DNA from: Haloarculaceae archaeon
GTDB taxonomy: Archaea > Halobacteriota > Halobacteria > Halobacteriales > Haloarculaceae
Assembly (NCBI GenBank): GCA_028274885.1
Contig: JAQCMX010000213.1
Coordinates: forward strand, 1 to 16,787
Direction of reading: 5' to 3'
DNA: 16,787 nt
The position numbers and the translations under genes are program-made. Shown here in pieces: positions 1 through 7,005 of the stretch. Numbering within the stretch: the stretch's first letter is position 1; every line of letters starts with the position of its first letter. The notes beneath the pieces were generated by a model, which saw only the letters and a list, made by a program, of their open reading frames with translations, searched no databases and was not told the DNA's origin.

Positions 1-2
1 CC

Positions 3-128
<126 letters not shown>

Positions 129-154
129 ACCGGCTGAGACTCCCACGGAGGAAA

Positions 155-174
155 CCCCGGCGTTCACGCCGGGG
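155..174 (+). repeat. Right-end hairpin of the IS200/IS605 element (possible 3' part of omega RNA)
   Basis: CCCCGGCG at 155-162 pairs perfectly with CGCCGGGG at 167-174 across the 4-nt loop TTCA. In this transposon family the right-end hairpin is recognised by the TnpA transposase as single-stranded DNA. When transcribed, it also forms the end of the scaffold of the TnpB guide RNA (omega RNA), with the guide taken from the sequence just beyond the element. The hairpin is seen directly; the RNA role is family knowledge and is not shown here. Confidence 0.7.
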
Positions 175-183
175 AGGATGTCA

Positions 184-411
184 TTGTGGTGACTGCAAGT
201 ACTACAGGATCAAAGACACCGGCGAGCGTGCCTGCCCGTTTAACGCCCTGTACTGGGACTTTCTCGACCGCGACGAGGACGACCTGCGGAGAACCACCGG
301 ATGGGACCCATATACGGCCACGTCGACGACAAACGCGACTCGGGTGAACTGGCCGCAATCGGCGAGCGGGTGGCTGAACTACGGGACCTGGCCGCCGACG
401 GGGACCTCTGA
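184..411 (+). pseudogene. 3' remnant of an FeS-cluster photolyase/cryptochrome-family gene, frameshifted
   Basis: From 185 the frame reads CGDCKYYRIKDTGERACPFN and continues ALYWDFL, the C-terminal signature of the DPRP/FeS-BCP photolyase-cryptochrome family. The Cys spacing C-x2-C-x12-C equals that of three of the four [4Fe-4S] ligands in Agrobacterium PhrB. At about 287-291 the frame shifts. The following residues only make family sense one frame over: NHRMGPIYGHVDDKRDSGEL and so on, ending ADGDL at the TGA at 409-411. Restoring one G would give ...DLRENHRMG. The FAD- and DNA-binding regions are absent, because the gene is cut off by the IS right end at about 183. The 5' part may lie beyond the element, outside the window. 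This is a non-functional relic of a DNA-repair or light-sensing flavoprotein. Confidence 0.8.
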
Positions 412-500
412 ACGCGGCCTTTCATGCCGGTAGCGACGATGTCTGTCGCAGGCGACCGAACTGACGGGCACGCAAACGGACAGGAACCAGCACCGCCGGA

Positions 501-1469
501 TCAGAAGTCGCCGAGTGAGGTCTGGTGTTGTCGGAGGGCGGTCGCGTCGTACCCGGCGGCGGTGAGATGCGTTGCCAGCGAGGCCGCGGAGCCGTGCTGT
601 GTGTAGATCCGATCGGGGTCGACGGCCTCGACCAGCGACAGCAACTCTTCGAAATCGCAGTGATCCGAGAGTGGGAATGTCACGTCGTAGTCGCCCCGGA
701 ACTTAAACGCCGCCTGTACGGCCCACCCCGAGAAGCCAGCCTTGATCGCGCCCGTCTCTCCGGCGAGACGATCCACCCAGTCGATGCGACCGCTGGTCAT
801 CGGGAGGACGAGCGCGTCGCCAGTCGTTAGGTCCGTGTCGCTCCCGAACGGCTCCGCATCGAAGGTCACGTCACGGTGGGTCTCGATAGCGTCGTTGACC
901 CGGCGAACCGCATCGGAAGCGAGCACCCGGTCGCGGTCCGCCGCCCGTGCGAGCAGTTGCAGTTTCTGTGCGCGGCCGAGGGCGTACCCGAAAAGGATGA
1001 CCGGTTCCGTCGTCTCGGCGAGCCAGGTGCGGATCTCCTCGGCGAGGGCCGCGTGGTCGGGGAACACGTAGTCTGGTTCGCCGTATGTCGCTTCGACGAT
1101 CAACACGTCCGCAGACGGGGGATCGAACCCGTCGAGGTAGAACCGCGGGCGCGTACACACGTCGCCGGTGTAGAGGTAGCGCGTCCCGTCGGGATCGGTG
1201 ACGAGCGCCGACCGTGAACCGGCCACATGGCCCGCGGGACAGAGTTCAACCCGCTCGTCTGTGGTCCGGTGCAACGGTGTATCCCGCCGGACTGTCGCCA
1301 GGTCGGCGGTCAACGGCGAGCAGACTGCCGTGGTTTCGCCTTCGGGCCAGTGGTCACCGTGGGCGTGGGAGAGAACGTTCACCTCACCGTCCGGACTGTC
1401 AGCGTCACAGACGATTCGTGTGCCATCGGAGAGTTCGATCCTGATGCCGTCCCGGTACGTGACCGTCAT
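501..1469 (-). CDS. Metallo-beta-lactamase nuclease of the DNA-ligase-associated exonuclease type
   Basis: The product is a 322-residue MBL/beta-CASP-like hydrolase. Residue numbers here run from the upstream in-frame ATG at 1553; subtract 28 for the start I prefer. Metal-site motifs are HAHGDH at 63-68, H109 in PAGHVAGS, D131 in LYTGDV, and late histidines in PLSDHCDF (295-302) and YTQHGS. The blocks ATYGEP, FGYALGRAQKL and FSGWA match what I know of TIGR04122, the 'DNA ligase-associated exonuclease' family, better than general mRNA 3'-end processing factors, although databases often use the latter name for haloarchaeal members. It lies 89 bp downstream of the DNA ligase gene on the same strand. 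ATG at 1469 (MTVTYRDG) is preferred because family homology begins there; ATGs at 1502 and 1553 would add a non-conserved extension. It probably trims DNA or RNA ends with two metal ions. Confidence 0.85.
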   Translation of the reverse strand: MTVTYRDGIRIELSDGTRIVCDADSPDGEVNVLSHAHGDHWPEGETTAVCSPLTADLATVRRDTPLHRTTDERVELCPAGHVAGSRSALVTDPDGTRYLYTGDVCTRPRFYLDGFDPPSADVLIVEATYGEPDYVFPDHAALAEEIRTWLAETTEPVILFGYALGRAQKLQLLARAADRDRVLASDAVRRVNDAIETHRDVTFDAEPFGSDTDLTTGDALVLPMTSGRIDWVDRLAGETGAIKAGFSGWAVQAAFKFRGDYDVTFPLSDHCDFEELLSLVEAVDPDRIYTQHGSAASLATHLTAAGYDATALRQHQTSLGDF

Positions 1470-1549
1470 GACCGGCCGTTGGGGCCAGGCCAGTAAGGCC
1501 ATTGCGTTCGTGGGGTCGCGTGCTGTCACAGCGGTAACAGCGCGGAAGC

Positions 1550-1569
1550 CCACCGGCTTTAGCCGTTGG
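1550..1569 (-). other. Hairpin overlapping the DNA ligase stop codon
   Basis: On the transcribed strand the sequence is CCAACGGCTAAAGCCGGTGG. CGGC pairs with GCCG across the loop TAAA, and one mismatch outward three more pairs form. The loop contains the ligase TAA stop (1559-1561). There is no T-run after it, so it may be a processing or attenuation structure between ligase and nuclease rather than a terminator. It could also be chance in GC-rich DNA. Confidence 0.35.
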
Positions 1570-3292
1570 TAGCTGACTGCGAACGGTACAGGTCAGTGAG
1601 GCGATCGAGGGTGTCTGCGGCCGTCGGATCCAGATCCTCGCGAACGCCCAGAAATCGCGGGAACCGGAGGGCGTATCCGGAGTCGTACTCCGGCGAGGGC
1701 TGGATCTCCTCGTACTCAACCTCAACAACGACCGCCGGACGTAGGTCGACGTCGCGCCCGTCACGGGCGGTGACCAGCCCTTCCAGTCGGTCGGTGAGCG
1801 CAGCCAGTTCGTCGTCGGTGTAGCCTGTCGAGAGCCGGCCGACCTCGGAAAAACTGTCGACCGACGGGTCGTAACAGCCGAGATACAGTCGGCCGAGCCA
1901 CTCGCTGCGCCGCCCCTCGCTGTATGTCGCCCGCGTGACGACGAGATCGAGTGGCTCCATCGTTGGTTTGAGTTTGAGAAGTCGTCCCACGCGTCGACCT
2001 GGCTGGTAGGTGGCGTCCAGGTTCTTGATCATCAGTCCCTCGTGTCCGGCATCGAGGGCGCCGCGGTACAGCGTCTCTGCGGGCCCGGGGTCGGTGGCGG
2101 CCGCCCTGACCGACCGACTGTGCTCTACGCCTGCTCTGACCGCGCCGGGATCCGGGTCGACCGGCTCGAAGGCCGCCCGGAGGCGATCCAACCGCTCCGA
2201 GAGCGGTCGGTCGAGTAGCGTTTCGCCGTCGGTCAGGCAATCGAACAGGTGGACCACGGCCGGTATCTCCCGGGCCATCGCCTCGATGTTGGATTCCCGT
2301 TTGACCCGCCGGGAGAGTTCCTGAAACGGCACTGGCTCACGGTCGTCTGTCCGCACGGTGTCGGGCGTGTATCCGACCAGTTCGCCGTCGAGGACCGCCA
2401 TCTCGGCACTGACAGCCTCTCTAACCCCCCGGACAACATCCGGAAACTGCTCGGTCACCTCCTCAAGCCGCCGGGTAAACAGTCGTACCTCGTTCCCGCG
2501 GACGTGAACCTGGATCCGGATGCCGTCGTACTTGTACTCACAGAGGCCCTCACCGTCACCGGCGGCGTCTGCCAGCCCCGCAGTCAGGGACTCAGTTTTT
2601 TCGGCTAGCATGACCTGAACCGGTCGGAACAGGTCGATGTCGAGAGAGTCCAGGCCGATTCGCCCCTCGTCGCGGGCCGTCTTGGCCACCACCCGGAAGT
2701 CAGTTGTTACCTGAAAAGCGCGTTCCACGACCGTGATCGCCGCCGTGGAGCCGTCGAGGAAGGCGTGTGCGATTGCGTCCCGAACCGTTCCCTCGCCAAC
2801 CCCGACGCGCATGTGCCCCAGTGCGGTCCGGACGACGTACCGTGCTTCGTTCGCGTCGGCGTCGGCCAGCAGTCCAGCCAGGGCATCGATCTTCCGGTCC
2901 TGACTGCCCGCCCCCTCGTACGTCGCGATGTCCCGGAGTTTGTCGTGGACGCGCTCGACGGTCAGCGGCGTGGAAAAAAGGGTCTGCTGGCCCCCGTTTT
3001 CGACCGCCCACACCGCTGTGTCACCGAGGTCACCGGTCCCCTGCCACCGGTCGCGCAACGCAGTTTCCGGGGCGCCCGTGGCACGGCGGATGGCCTCGAG
3101 GGTCAGGTTCGAGGAGACACCGAGTTCCGTGCGATTGTACGCCGGCGACAGCCGTCCCCTGACGAGTGTCACGAGTCGCGGGAGCAACTCCCCGGCATCG
3201 GCGAACACGGCCGCGAGGATATCCCGTTTGTCGTTGTTCGAGTCTGTCGCAGCCAGACGGTCGTACACGTCGACGAGAGCGGCGTAGTCCAT
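1559..3292 (-). CDS. lig: ATP-dependent DNA ligase (archaeal replicative type)
   Basis: A 577-residue ligase that seals nicks in DNA using ATP, normally joining Okazaki fragments and finishing repair. Counting from the upstream in-frame ATG at 3328 (subtract 12 for the chosen start), the N-terminal DNA-binding domain spans about 13-230. The adenylation motif KYDGIR has its nucleophilic Lys at 266, preceded by EKTESL. Motif III-like VLDGELVGY is at 312-320, motif IV EGLMIKN at 430-436 and motif V LLKLKP at 450-455. The OB-fold follows, ending with RFPRFLGVRED. Length and domain order are as expected for archaeal and eukaryotic ligase I-type enzymes. ATG at 3292 (MDYAALVDVY) is preferred: family homology begins there and a TATA-like box lies 27-32 nt upstream. 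The MBL exonuclease gene follows on the same strand. Confidence 0.95.
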   Translation of the reverse strand: MDYAALVDVYDRLAATDSNNDKRDILAAVFADAGELLPRLVTLVRGRLSPAYNRTELGVSSNLTLEAIRRATGAPETALRDRWQGTGDLGDTAVWAVENGGQQTLFSTPLTVERVHDKLRDIATYEGAGSQDRKIDALAGLLADADANEARYVVRTALGHMRVGVGEGTVRDAIAHAFLDGSTAAITVVERAFQVTTDFRVVAKTARDEGRIGLDSLDIDLFRPVQVMLAEKTESLTAGLADAAGDGEGLCEYKYDGIRIQVHVRGNEVRLFTRRLEEVTEQFPDVVRGVREAVSAEMAVLDGELVGYTPDTVRTDDREPVPFQELSRRVKRESNIEAMAREIPAVVHLFDCLTDGETLLDRPLSERLDRLRAAFEPVDPDPGAVRAGVEHSRSVRAAATDPGPAETLYRGALDAGHEGLMIKNLDATYQPGRRVGRLLKLKPTMEPLDLVVTRATYSEGRRSEWLGRLYLGCYDPSVDSFSEVGRLSTGYTDDELAALTDRLEGLVTARDGRDVDLRPAVVVEVEYEEIQPSPEYDSGYALRFPRFLGVREDLDPTAADTLDRLTDLYRSQSATNG

Positions 3293-3315
3293 GGCCGATA
3301 CATACGCGTGGCTAC

Positions 3316-3324
3316 AGCAAAAGC
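3316..3324 (-). promoter_or_regulatory. TATA-like box of the DNA ligase gene
   Basis: Reading the minus strand, GGGCTTTTGCTG sits 27-32 nt before the ATG at 3292. That is the usual distance for a leaderless haloarchaeal transcript. It supports the shorter ligase start over the ATG at 3328. Confidence 0.4.
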
Positions 3325-3505
3325 CCACGGCAAACGGTATGCCAGATAGCCCGTGTGTACCTCTCGCGGCGGTGACTCGATGCCGGCTGGGATCATCCCT
3401 GATAGTTCAATCCGCTGCCGGCCGGTATCGGACGTGTTCGGGGCCGGTCGTCGGAGTGACACGACCGTCCATAGGCCCATATGGCTCCAGGTGTAAACAG
3501 ATATA

Positions 3506-3937
3506 ATGGCAGTTTCTGTGCTCGACTCGTACGTAGAGTCTACCGAGCGTATCCAACCAAATCAGGCGAACAACTACGAGAATACTCACGGCGGCGAGTT
3601 GGTGAAACTCATGGACGAACTCGCGGCCATCTCGGCGATGACGGTGGCAAAGGAGACCTGTGTCACTGCGAGCATTGGGAGTGTGGATTTTCAAAACCCC
3701 ATCCCGGTGGGTTACGTCGCGGAACTTTCCGCGTACGTATATGGGACCGGGACCAGCAGCCTCGATGTTAAAGCCGACGTGGAATGTCGTGACCCACGAA
3801 CCGAGGAGTCGATCCCGACCACCGCCGCGTGTTTTACGATGGTCGCGGTAAACGAGACAGACGATCCAGTCGAGGTACCGGCAGTGGTTCCCGAAACCGA
3901 CCGCGGTGAGCGCCTCGTCGAGTCGGCACCCTGTTGA
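3506..3937 (+). CDS. Acyl-CoA thioesterase, hotdog fold (YciA/BACH-like)
   Basis: The 143-residue product is one hotdog domain. The signature N-x3-HGG-x6-MDE is seen at 25-38 (NTHGGELVKLMDE). In this family it forms the central helix and carries the catalytic Asp (D37 here) with the backbone oxyanion site. Later family blocks are VTASIGSVDFQNPIPVGYV and the strand ending in CFTMVAV. Members hydrolyse acyl-CoA thioesters in the cytoplasm; the chain length preferred here cannot be read from sequence. The ATG at 3506 follows the AT-rich stretch GATATA and a CATATG about 25 nt upstream that may act as a weak TATA box. The stop at 3935-3937 is 5 nt before the likely ATG of the DUF429 gene, so the two are probably co-transcribed. 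Confidence 0.85.
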   Translation: MAVSVLDSYVESTERIQPNQANNYENTHGGELVKLMDELAAISAMTVAKETCVTASIGSVDFQNPIPVGYVAELSAYVYGTGTSSLDVKADVECRDPRTEESIPTTAACFTMVAVNETDDPVEVPAVVPETDRGERLVESAPC

Positions 3938-3942
3938 GCACG

Positions 3943-4671
3943 ATGACAAGGTACGTCGGTGCAGACGGCTGTCCGGACGGATGGGTCGCGGTCGCGTACA
4001 CCGCCGGTGGGTTCGACGGGGCGCAATTTCACGCGGACATCGGTGATCTCTGGCAATCTCACACCGGAGCCGACAGGATACTGATCGACGTGCCGATCGG
4101 TCTGCGAACCGACTCGGGCGAGCCACGACGGTGTGACACGGCGGCGCGGGCGCTGCTCAGCCCGGACCGTCATCACAGCGTCTTTCCGACCCCGATCCGG
4201 GCGGCCGCCCACGAGGACTCCTACCAGGACGCCAAAACAGTGCAGGAACGCCTCACCGACGGCAGCCTGAATCGCCAGACGTGGGGCATTACCCCGAAGA
4301 TCGCCGAGGTCGACGACTTCCTCCACGACTCGCCGGAGGTGCGTGGGAGGATCCGCGAGTGCCACCCCGAGGTCTGTTTCTGTGTGTTCGCCGGCCGGCC
4401 GATGCGGTACTCGAAGACACAGGCTCCCGAGCGGGCGTACTGGGAGCGACTGCGCGTCCTCCGGGCGATCGAACCGGACGTCTACGACCACGTCTGGGAG
4501 GTTACGACCGACGGGTTCGACGCCAACGTCTCGACGGACGATCTGGTGGACGCCTTTGTCATCGCGCTGACCGCCCGGGGTGACAGGTCGGAGCTGCAGA
4601 CGTTGCCGGCAGATCCGGACCACGACGACGCCGGGTTGCCAATGGAGATTGTCTACCGCAGGCGGCGGTAA
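3943..4671 (+). CDS. DUF429 family protein (predicted RNase H-like fold nuclease)
   Basis: The 242-residue product opens with YVGADGCPDGW. It continues with IDVPIGL (D49), SVFPTP (79-84), RECHPEVCF (138-146) and DDLVDAFVIAL (199-209). These acidic blocks are conserved in DUF429 (COG2410/COG4923-like), which is predicted to adopt an RNase H-like fold. D8, D49, the glutamates around 139-143 and D200/D203 are candidates for a metal site. No biochemical role is established that I know of. The ATG at 3943 is preferred; the TTG at 3934 overlaps the thioesterase stop as TTGA and would add only three residues. The coupling to an acyl-CoA thioesterase is notable but does not reveal a function. It ends with TAA at 4669-4671 before a gene-free gap. 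Confidence 0.82.
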   Translation: MTRYVGADGCPDGWVAVAYTAGGFDGAQFHADIGDLWQSHTGADRILIDVPIGLRTDSGEPRRCDTAARALLSPDRHHSVFPTPIRAAAHEDSYQDAKTVQERLTDGSLNRQTWGITPKIAEVDDFLHDSPEVRGRIRECHPEVCFCVFAGRPMRYSKTQAPERAYWERLRVLRAIEPDVYDHVWEVTTDGFDANVSTDDLVDAFVIALTARGDRSELQTLPADPDHDDAGLPMEIVYRRRR

Positions 4672-4760
4672 ACGGGGACCACTCGACCCAGACACGTAGA
4701 CCGGCCCGGAAGGATCTCGTCTGTGTGACGCCTCGGCATCTGCCGGGGGTGCTGCCACGC

Positions 4761-4786
4761 AAAAAGGGGGTTGTCAACGGCTTTTT
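4761..4786 (+). terminator. Probable terminator downstream of the DUF429 gene
   Basis: AAAAAG at 4761-4766 pairs with CTTTTT at 4781-4786, enclosing the small perfect palindrome GTTGTCAAC at 4770-4778. The run of six T at 4782-4787 follows the plus-strand gene by about 110 bp and fits T-rich archaeal termination. The A-run on the opposite side would give a U-run to transcripts arriving from the minus strand, so it may act in both directions. Confidence 0.55.
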
Positions 4787-4855
4787 TACCGGCGGCCCTG
4801 TCCGGGGCGTGGGTCGTGCTTCCGGGGAATCCGCCGACCATCCGGACGACGCGAG

Positions 4856-4922
4856 GGGGACAGCTGACTGAATTGGCCCGGGGATTTTATCGGGCTGAAC
4901 TGCACATCGGGTGGCTGTCCCC
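4856..4922. repeat. Nested inverted repeat in a gene-free gap (possible structured RNA or promoter fold)
   Basis: GGGGACAGC at 4856-4864 is the perfect reverse complement of GCTGTCCCC at 4914-4922, with a 49-nt spacer. Inside, GCCCG at 4876-4880 pairs with CGGGC at 4891-4895, extendable by two wobbles and one A-T. The inner loop holds GGATTTTAT, which also resembles a haloarchaeal TATA box. The pairing is seen; any RNA or regulatory role is inference. Confidence 0.4.
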
Positions 4923-5017
4923 GACACCGTTGCCGACCGCCTGGCCGATAGATCCTCTTATCTCACGATGTCTCGACGACCGCCCGCACGTGGGGTCTGT
5001 CCGGGAGTGGCTGCCCG

Positions 5018-5809
5018 TCAGCTATCGGTATCCGGCTCGTCTTGGAGTACGAGATCTGCAACCACCGGGAGGTGGTCGGACGGGAATCGCCCCTCGAACC
5101 GGGTGTCGTCGACGGTCACGGTTTGGACGTCGAACTCCGGGGTGGCCAGGACGTGGTCGACGCGCCGATCCTCACGGAGTTCGGCAAAGTCCGTCAGCGT
5201 CGTTGCCGGACCGTCGACAGAGTCGGCTGCGTTCCGGACATCCGCGAGCGGTCGCCGGAAGTCACCGTGGACAAGTCGGTCGTAGGCCGCGCGCCCGGGC
5301 CTGGTGTTGAGGTCCCCGAGAACGACGACCGGGCCGTCCCGTGCGTCGATCCGCTCGCGAAGGCGGCGCGCGCTCTCCTTGCGAGCCTCTGTCCCAATAT
5401 GGTCAAAGTGTGTGTTGTACGTCGTAAACGTCAGGCCTGACGCCTCGTCCCGAAGCCGCGCCTCTGTCAGGACCCGTGCGTAGGCGGCGTCCCACCCGAC
5501 ACTCCCCGGGGAGCCAGATTCGGAGAGCCATATCGTCTCGGTGTCGAGCAGGGTCAGCCCCGGGCCGTAACCGATCGGGTTGTGCTCACCGGTCCCCGGT
5601 TCGTCCGCGATACCGACCCAGGAGTATGCCGACAGGGCCGCCGCGATGTCGTCGTGTTGCTCGCCGGTCGACTCCTGAAGCCCCACCACGTCCGGATCAG
5701 CTGTCCGGACACGCTCGGCGACGCCGGGTTGTCGCCGCTCCCAGGTGTCGGGTGCCTCGTCCAAGACGGCGTGGCGAACGTTGTACGTCATGACTGTGAG
5801 CCGTTGCAT
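5018..5809 (-). CDS. Endonuclease/exonuclease/phosphatase (EEP) family protein
   Basis: The 263-residue product is a complete EEP domain with no signal peptide or membrane segment. Active-site motifs occur in order: TYNVR with N10, GLQE with E46, YNTHFDHIG with H134, GDLNTRP with D166 and N168, RRVDHVLA with D218/H219, and the terminal SDHLPVV with D245/H246. This is the full Mg2+-dependent phosphodiesterase set shared by APE1/ExoIII-like nucleases, sphingomyelinases and inositol phosphatases. The spacing and the short H-F-D-H block resemble the cytosolic 'endonuclease/exonuclease/phosphatase' hydrolases more than true ExoIII. The substrate (nucleic acid, nucleotide or lipid headgroup) cannot be told. 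The ATG at 5809 immediately precedes the conserved first strand. It lies 129 bp downstream of the oxidoreductase gene on the same strand. Confidence 0.88.
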   Translation of the reverse strand: MQRLTVMTYNVRHAVLDEAPDTWERRQPGVAERVRTADPDVVGLQESTGEQHDDIAAALSAYSWVGIADEPGTGEHNPIGYGPGLTLLDTETIWLSESGSPGSVGWDAAYARVLTEARLRDEASGLTFTTYNTHFDHIGTEARKESARRLRERIDARDGPVVVLGDLNTRPGRAAYDRLVHGDFRRPLADVRNAADSVDGPATTLTDFAELREDRRVDHVLATPEFDVQTVTVDDTRFEGRFPSDHLPVVADLVLQDEPDTDS

Positions 5810-5824
5810 CAGTTCCCTTTCAGG

Positions 5825-5843
5825 GTGCTGGTACCTTCAGCAC
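5825..5843 (-). other. Small inverted repeat upstream of the EEP gene
   Basis: GTGCTG at 5825-5830 pairs with CAGCAC at 5838-5843 across a 7-nt loop, 16-34 bp before the start codon at 5809. No clear TATA box is visible here. It could be an operator or a leader hairpin, or the terminator of the gene upstream. With a 6-bp stem, chance is possible. Confidence 0.3.
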
Positions 5844-5938
5844 AATGGTTCGCGAGGGGTATTCGCGGAACGGGCTGTGCGGTGCCATGGGACACTCGAA
5901 TGCGTACTCGCAGGCGACAGTCGCGCCGGCACGGCCGG

Positions 5939-6943
5939 TCACGGTTCGGGCTCCGGAAACGAGTCAACGAACGCCCGCGTTTCGGTGACAGGGTTGCACA
6001 GAACGCCGTCGACCCCGCGGTCGGCGAGAGACATAATCTGTCTGCGACAGTCGGCCGCCGATCCGACGATCGCGAATCGTTCGGTAAGATAGTCTGCCAG
6101 CCCCAACCGCTCGACGAGTCGTCCGTTCGTCGGCTTCCCACCCAGCCCCGCGTGCTGGCCGGGTTCGTACTCCGCGAGCAGCGTTTCGATTGTGTCGCGG
6201 TGCTCGTCTGGCACGGCCTTGCCTTCGAACGTGAACTGAAGCGCGTGGTGAGCCGAGGCTGCCACCGCCGACAGCAAGCGCTCGCGGATCGACGCCGGAT
6301 CGTCGGTGATAGCCACCCGACCGTACAGCCAGATATCGACACTGTCTGGATTACGACCGGCCTTGCGAGCCCCCGTCGTAACCAGTTCGCGGGCGGCCGA
6401 GACGACCTCGGGGGTGACCCCGGTCCCGATCAGCGCCCGGTCAGCAATCGCGCCCGCGAGCCGCAGGGTGGCAGGCCCCTCCGCGGTCAGCATGATTGGG
6501 ACGTCCCGGGGCCCGTCCAGCCACGAGAGTTCGACCGACGTGCCCTCACAGTCGATGCGTTTGCCCGCACAGAGCTGTCGGATCCGCTCGGCAAACCGCC
6601 GCAGTTCCCGGAGGTCGGCAGGTTCGCGCCCGACTGTCCGGACAGCGTGGTCGCCGGTGGCCACGCCCACGACAGCCCTGCCGTCGGTGTGTGTGTCCAG
6701 GGTACACAGCGCGCCGGCCGTCACGGCAGGGTGGCGCGTCAGGGGGTTTGTGACGGTCGGGCCGAGTTCGACGGTACCGGTTTCGCCGGCTGCAACCCCC
6801 AGGCTGGTGTGGAGTTCCTGGAGAAGACACTGCGAGTCTGCAACGCCGACGAGGTCGAACCCCGCGCGGTCGGCGGCGCGGGCTGTCCCGACGAACGTGC
6901 TGGCGTCGCGCGGATAACAGAGGAGACCGATGTCGGTTTCCAT
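5939..6943 (-). CDS. LLM-class (luciferase-like) flavin/F420-dependent oxidoreductase
   Basis: The 334-residue product spans one TIM-barrel luciferase-like domain. It starts METDIGLLCYPRD and contains GFDLVGVADSQ, the strand VELGPTVTNPLTRHPAVTAG, the block GRAVVGVATGD, PIMLTAEGP (a cofactor-phosphate-type loop) and a C-terminal FAIVGSAADCRRQI. These blocks resemble F420-dependent Mer (methylenetetrahydromethanopterin reductase) and related enzymes. Haloarchaeal members are often annotated that way, but the substrate is unproven. The ATG at 6943 is preferred over 6949 because the TATA box CTATATG at 6967-6974 would place the transcript start at about 6945. A [2Fe-2S] ferredoxin gene lies just upstream and could be an electron partner; this is inference. 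Confidence 0.85.
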   Translation of the reverse strand: METDIGLLCYPRDASTFVGTARAADRAGFDLVGVADSQCLLQELHTSLGVAAGETGTVELGPTVTNPLTRHPAVTAGALCTLDTHTDGRAVVGVATGDHAVRTVGREPADLRELRRFAERIRQLCAGKRIDCEGTSVELSWLDGPRDVPIMLTAEGPATLRLAGAIADRALIGTGVTPEVVSAARELVTTGARKAGRNPDSVDIWLYGRVAITDDPASIRERLLSAVAASAHHALQFTFEGKAVPDEHRDTIETLLAEYEPGQHAGLGGKPTNGRLVERLGLADYLTERFAIVGSAADCRRQIMSLADRGVDGVLCNPVTETRAFVDSFPEPEP

Positions 6944-6966
6944 ACCCATGTTTGGGTCAGCCGCGG

Positions 6967-6974
6967 CATATAGC
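6967..6974 (-). promoter_or_regulatory. TATA box of the luciferase-like oxidoreductase gene
   Basis: The minus strand reads GGCTATATGCC, one of the clearest TATA boxes in the window. Its centre is about 27 nt from the ATG at 6943. It indicates that this gene can be transcribed independently of the ferredoxin gene upstream. Confidence 0.55.
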
Positions 6975-7005
6975 CACCGTCAGTTCGGTCCAGCCCGCCG
7001 GGCGC

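Larger units (their letters stand above)
4672..5017. other. Gene-free gap between convergent genes
   Basis: These 346 bp separate the DUF429 gene (plus) from the EEP nuclease gene (minus). Frames open through the gap on both strands lack recognisable domains and conserved starts. The gap contains a probable terminator (4761-4786) and a nested inverted repeat (4856-4922). I see no tRNA, rRNA or recognisable SRP or RNase P core here. Confidence 0.6.

Noticed and set aside
433..449. GCGAC/GTCGC inverted repeat between the photolyase relic and the MBL nuclease
   Set aside because: Five-base-pair stems are expected by chance at this GC content, and there is no T-run.
1522..1532. GCTGTCACAGC palindrome between the ligase and the nuclease start
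   Set aside because: It is a short dyad with no second copy noticed near other promoters; operator function cannot be supported.
3712..4758. 348-codon open frame on the minus strand opposite thioesterase and DUF429
   Set aside because: The plus-strand genes carry clear family motifs; this frame has none.
4771..5310. 179-codon open frame on the plus strand through the convergent gap
   Set aside because: It needs a TTG start inside a terminator palindrome, runs into the EEP gene antisense, and its second half is Arg-rich shadow sequence.
5582..6973. 463-codon open frame on the plus strand opposite the EEP and oxidoreductase genes
   Set aside because: It is antisense to two well-supported genes, is Arg/Cys-rich and has no domain.
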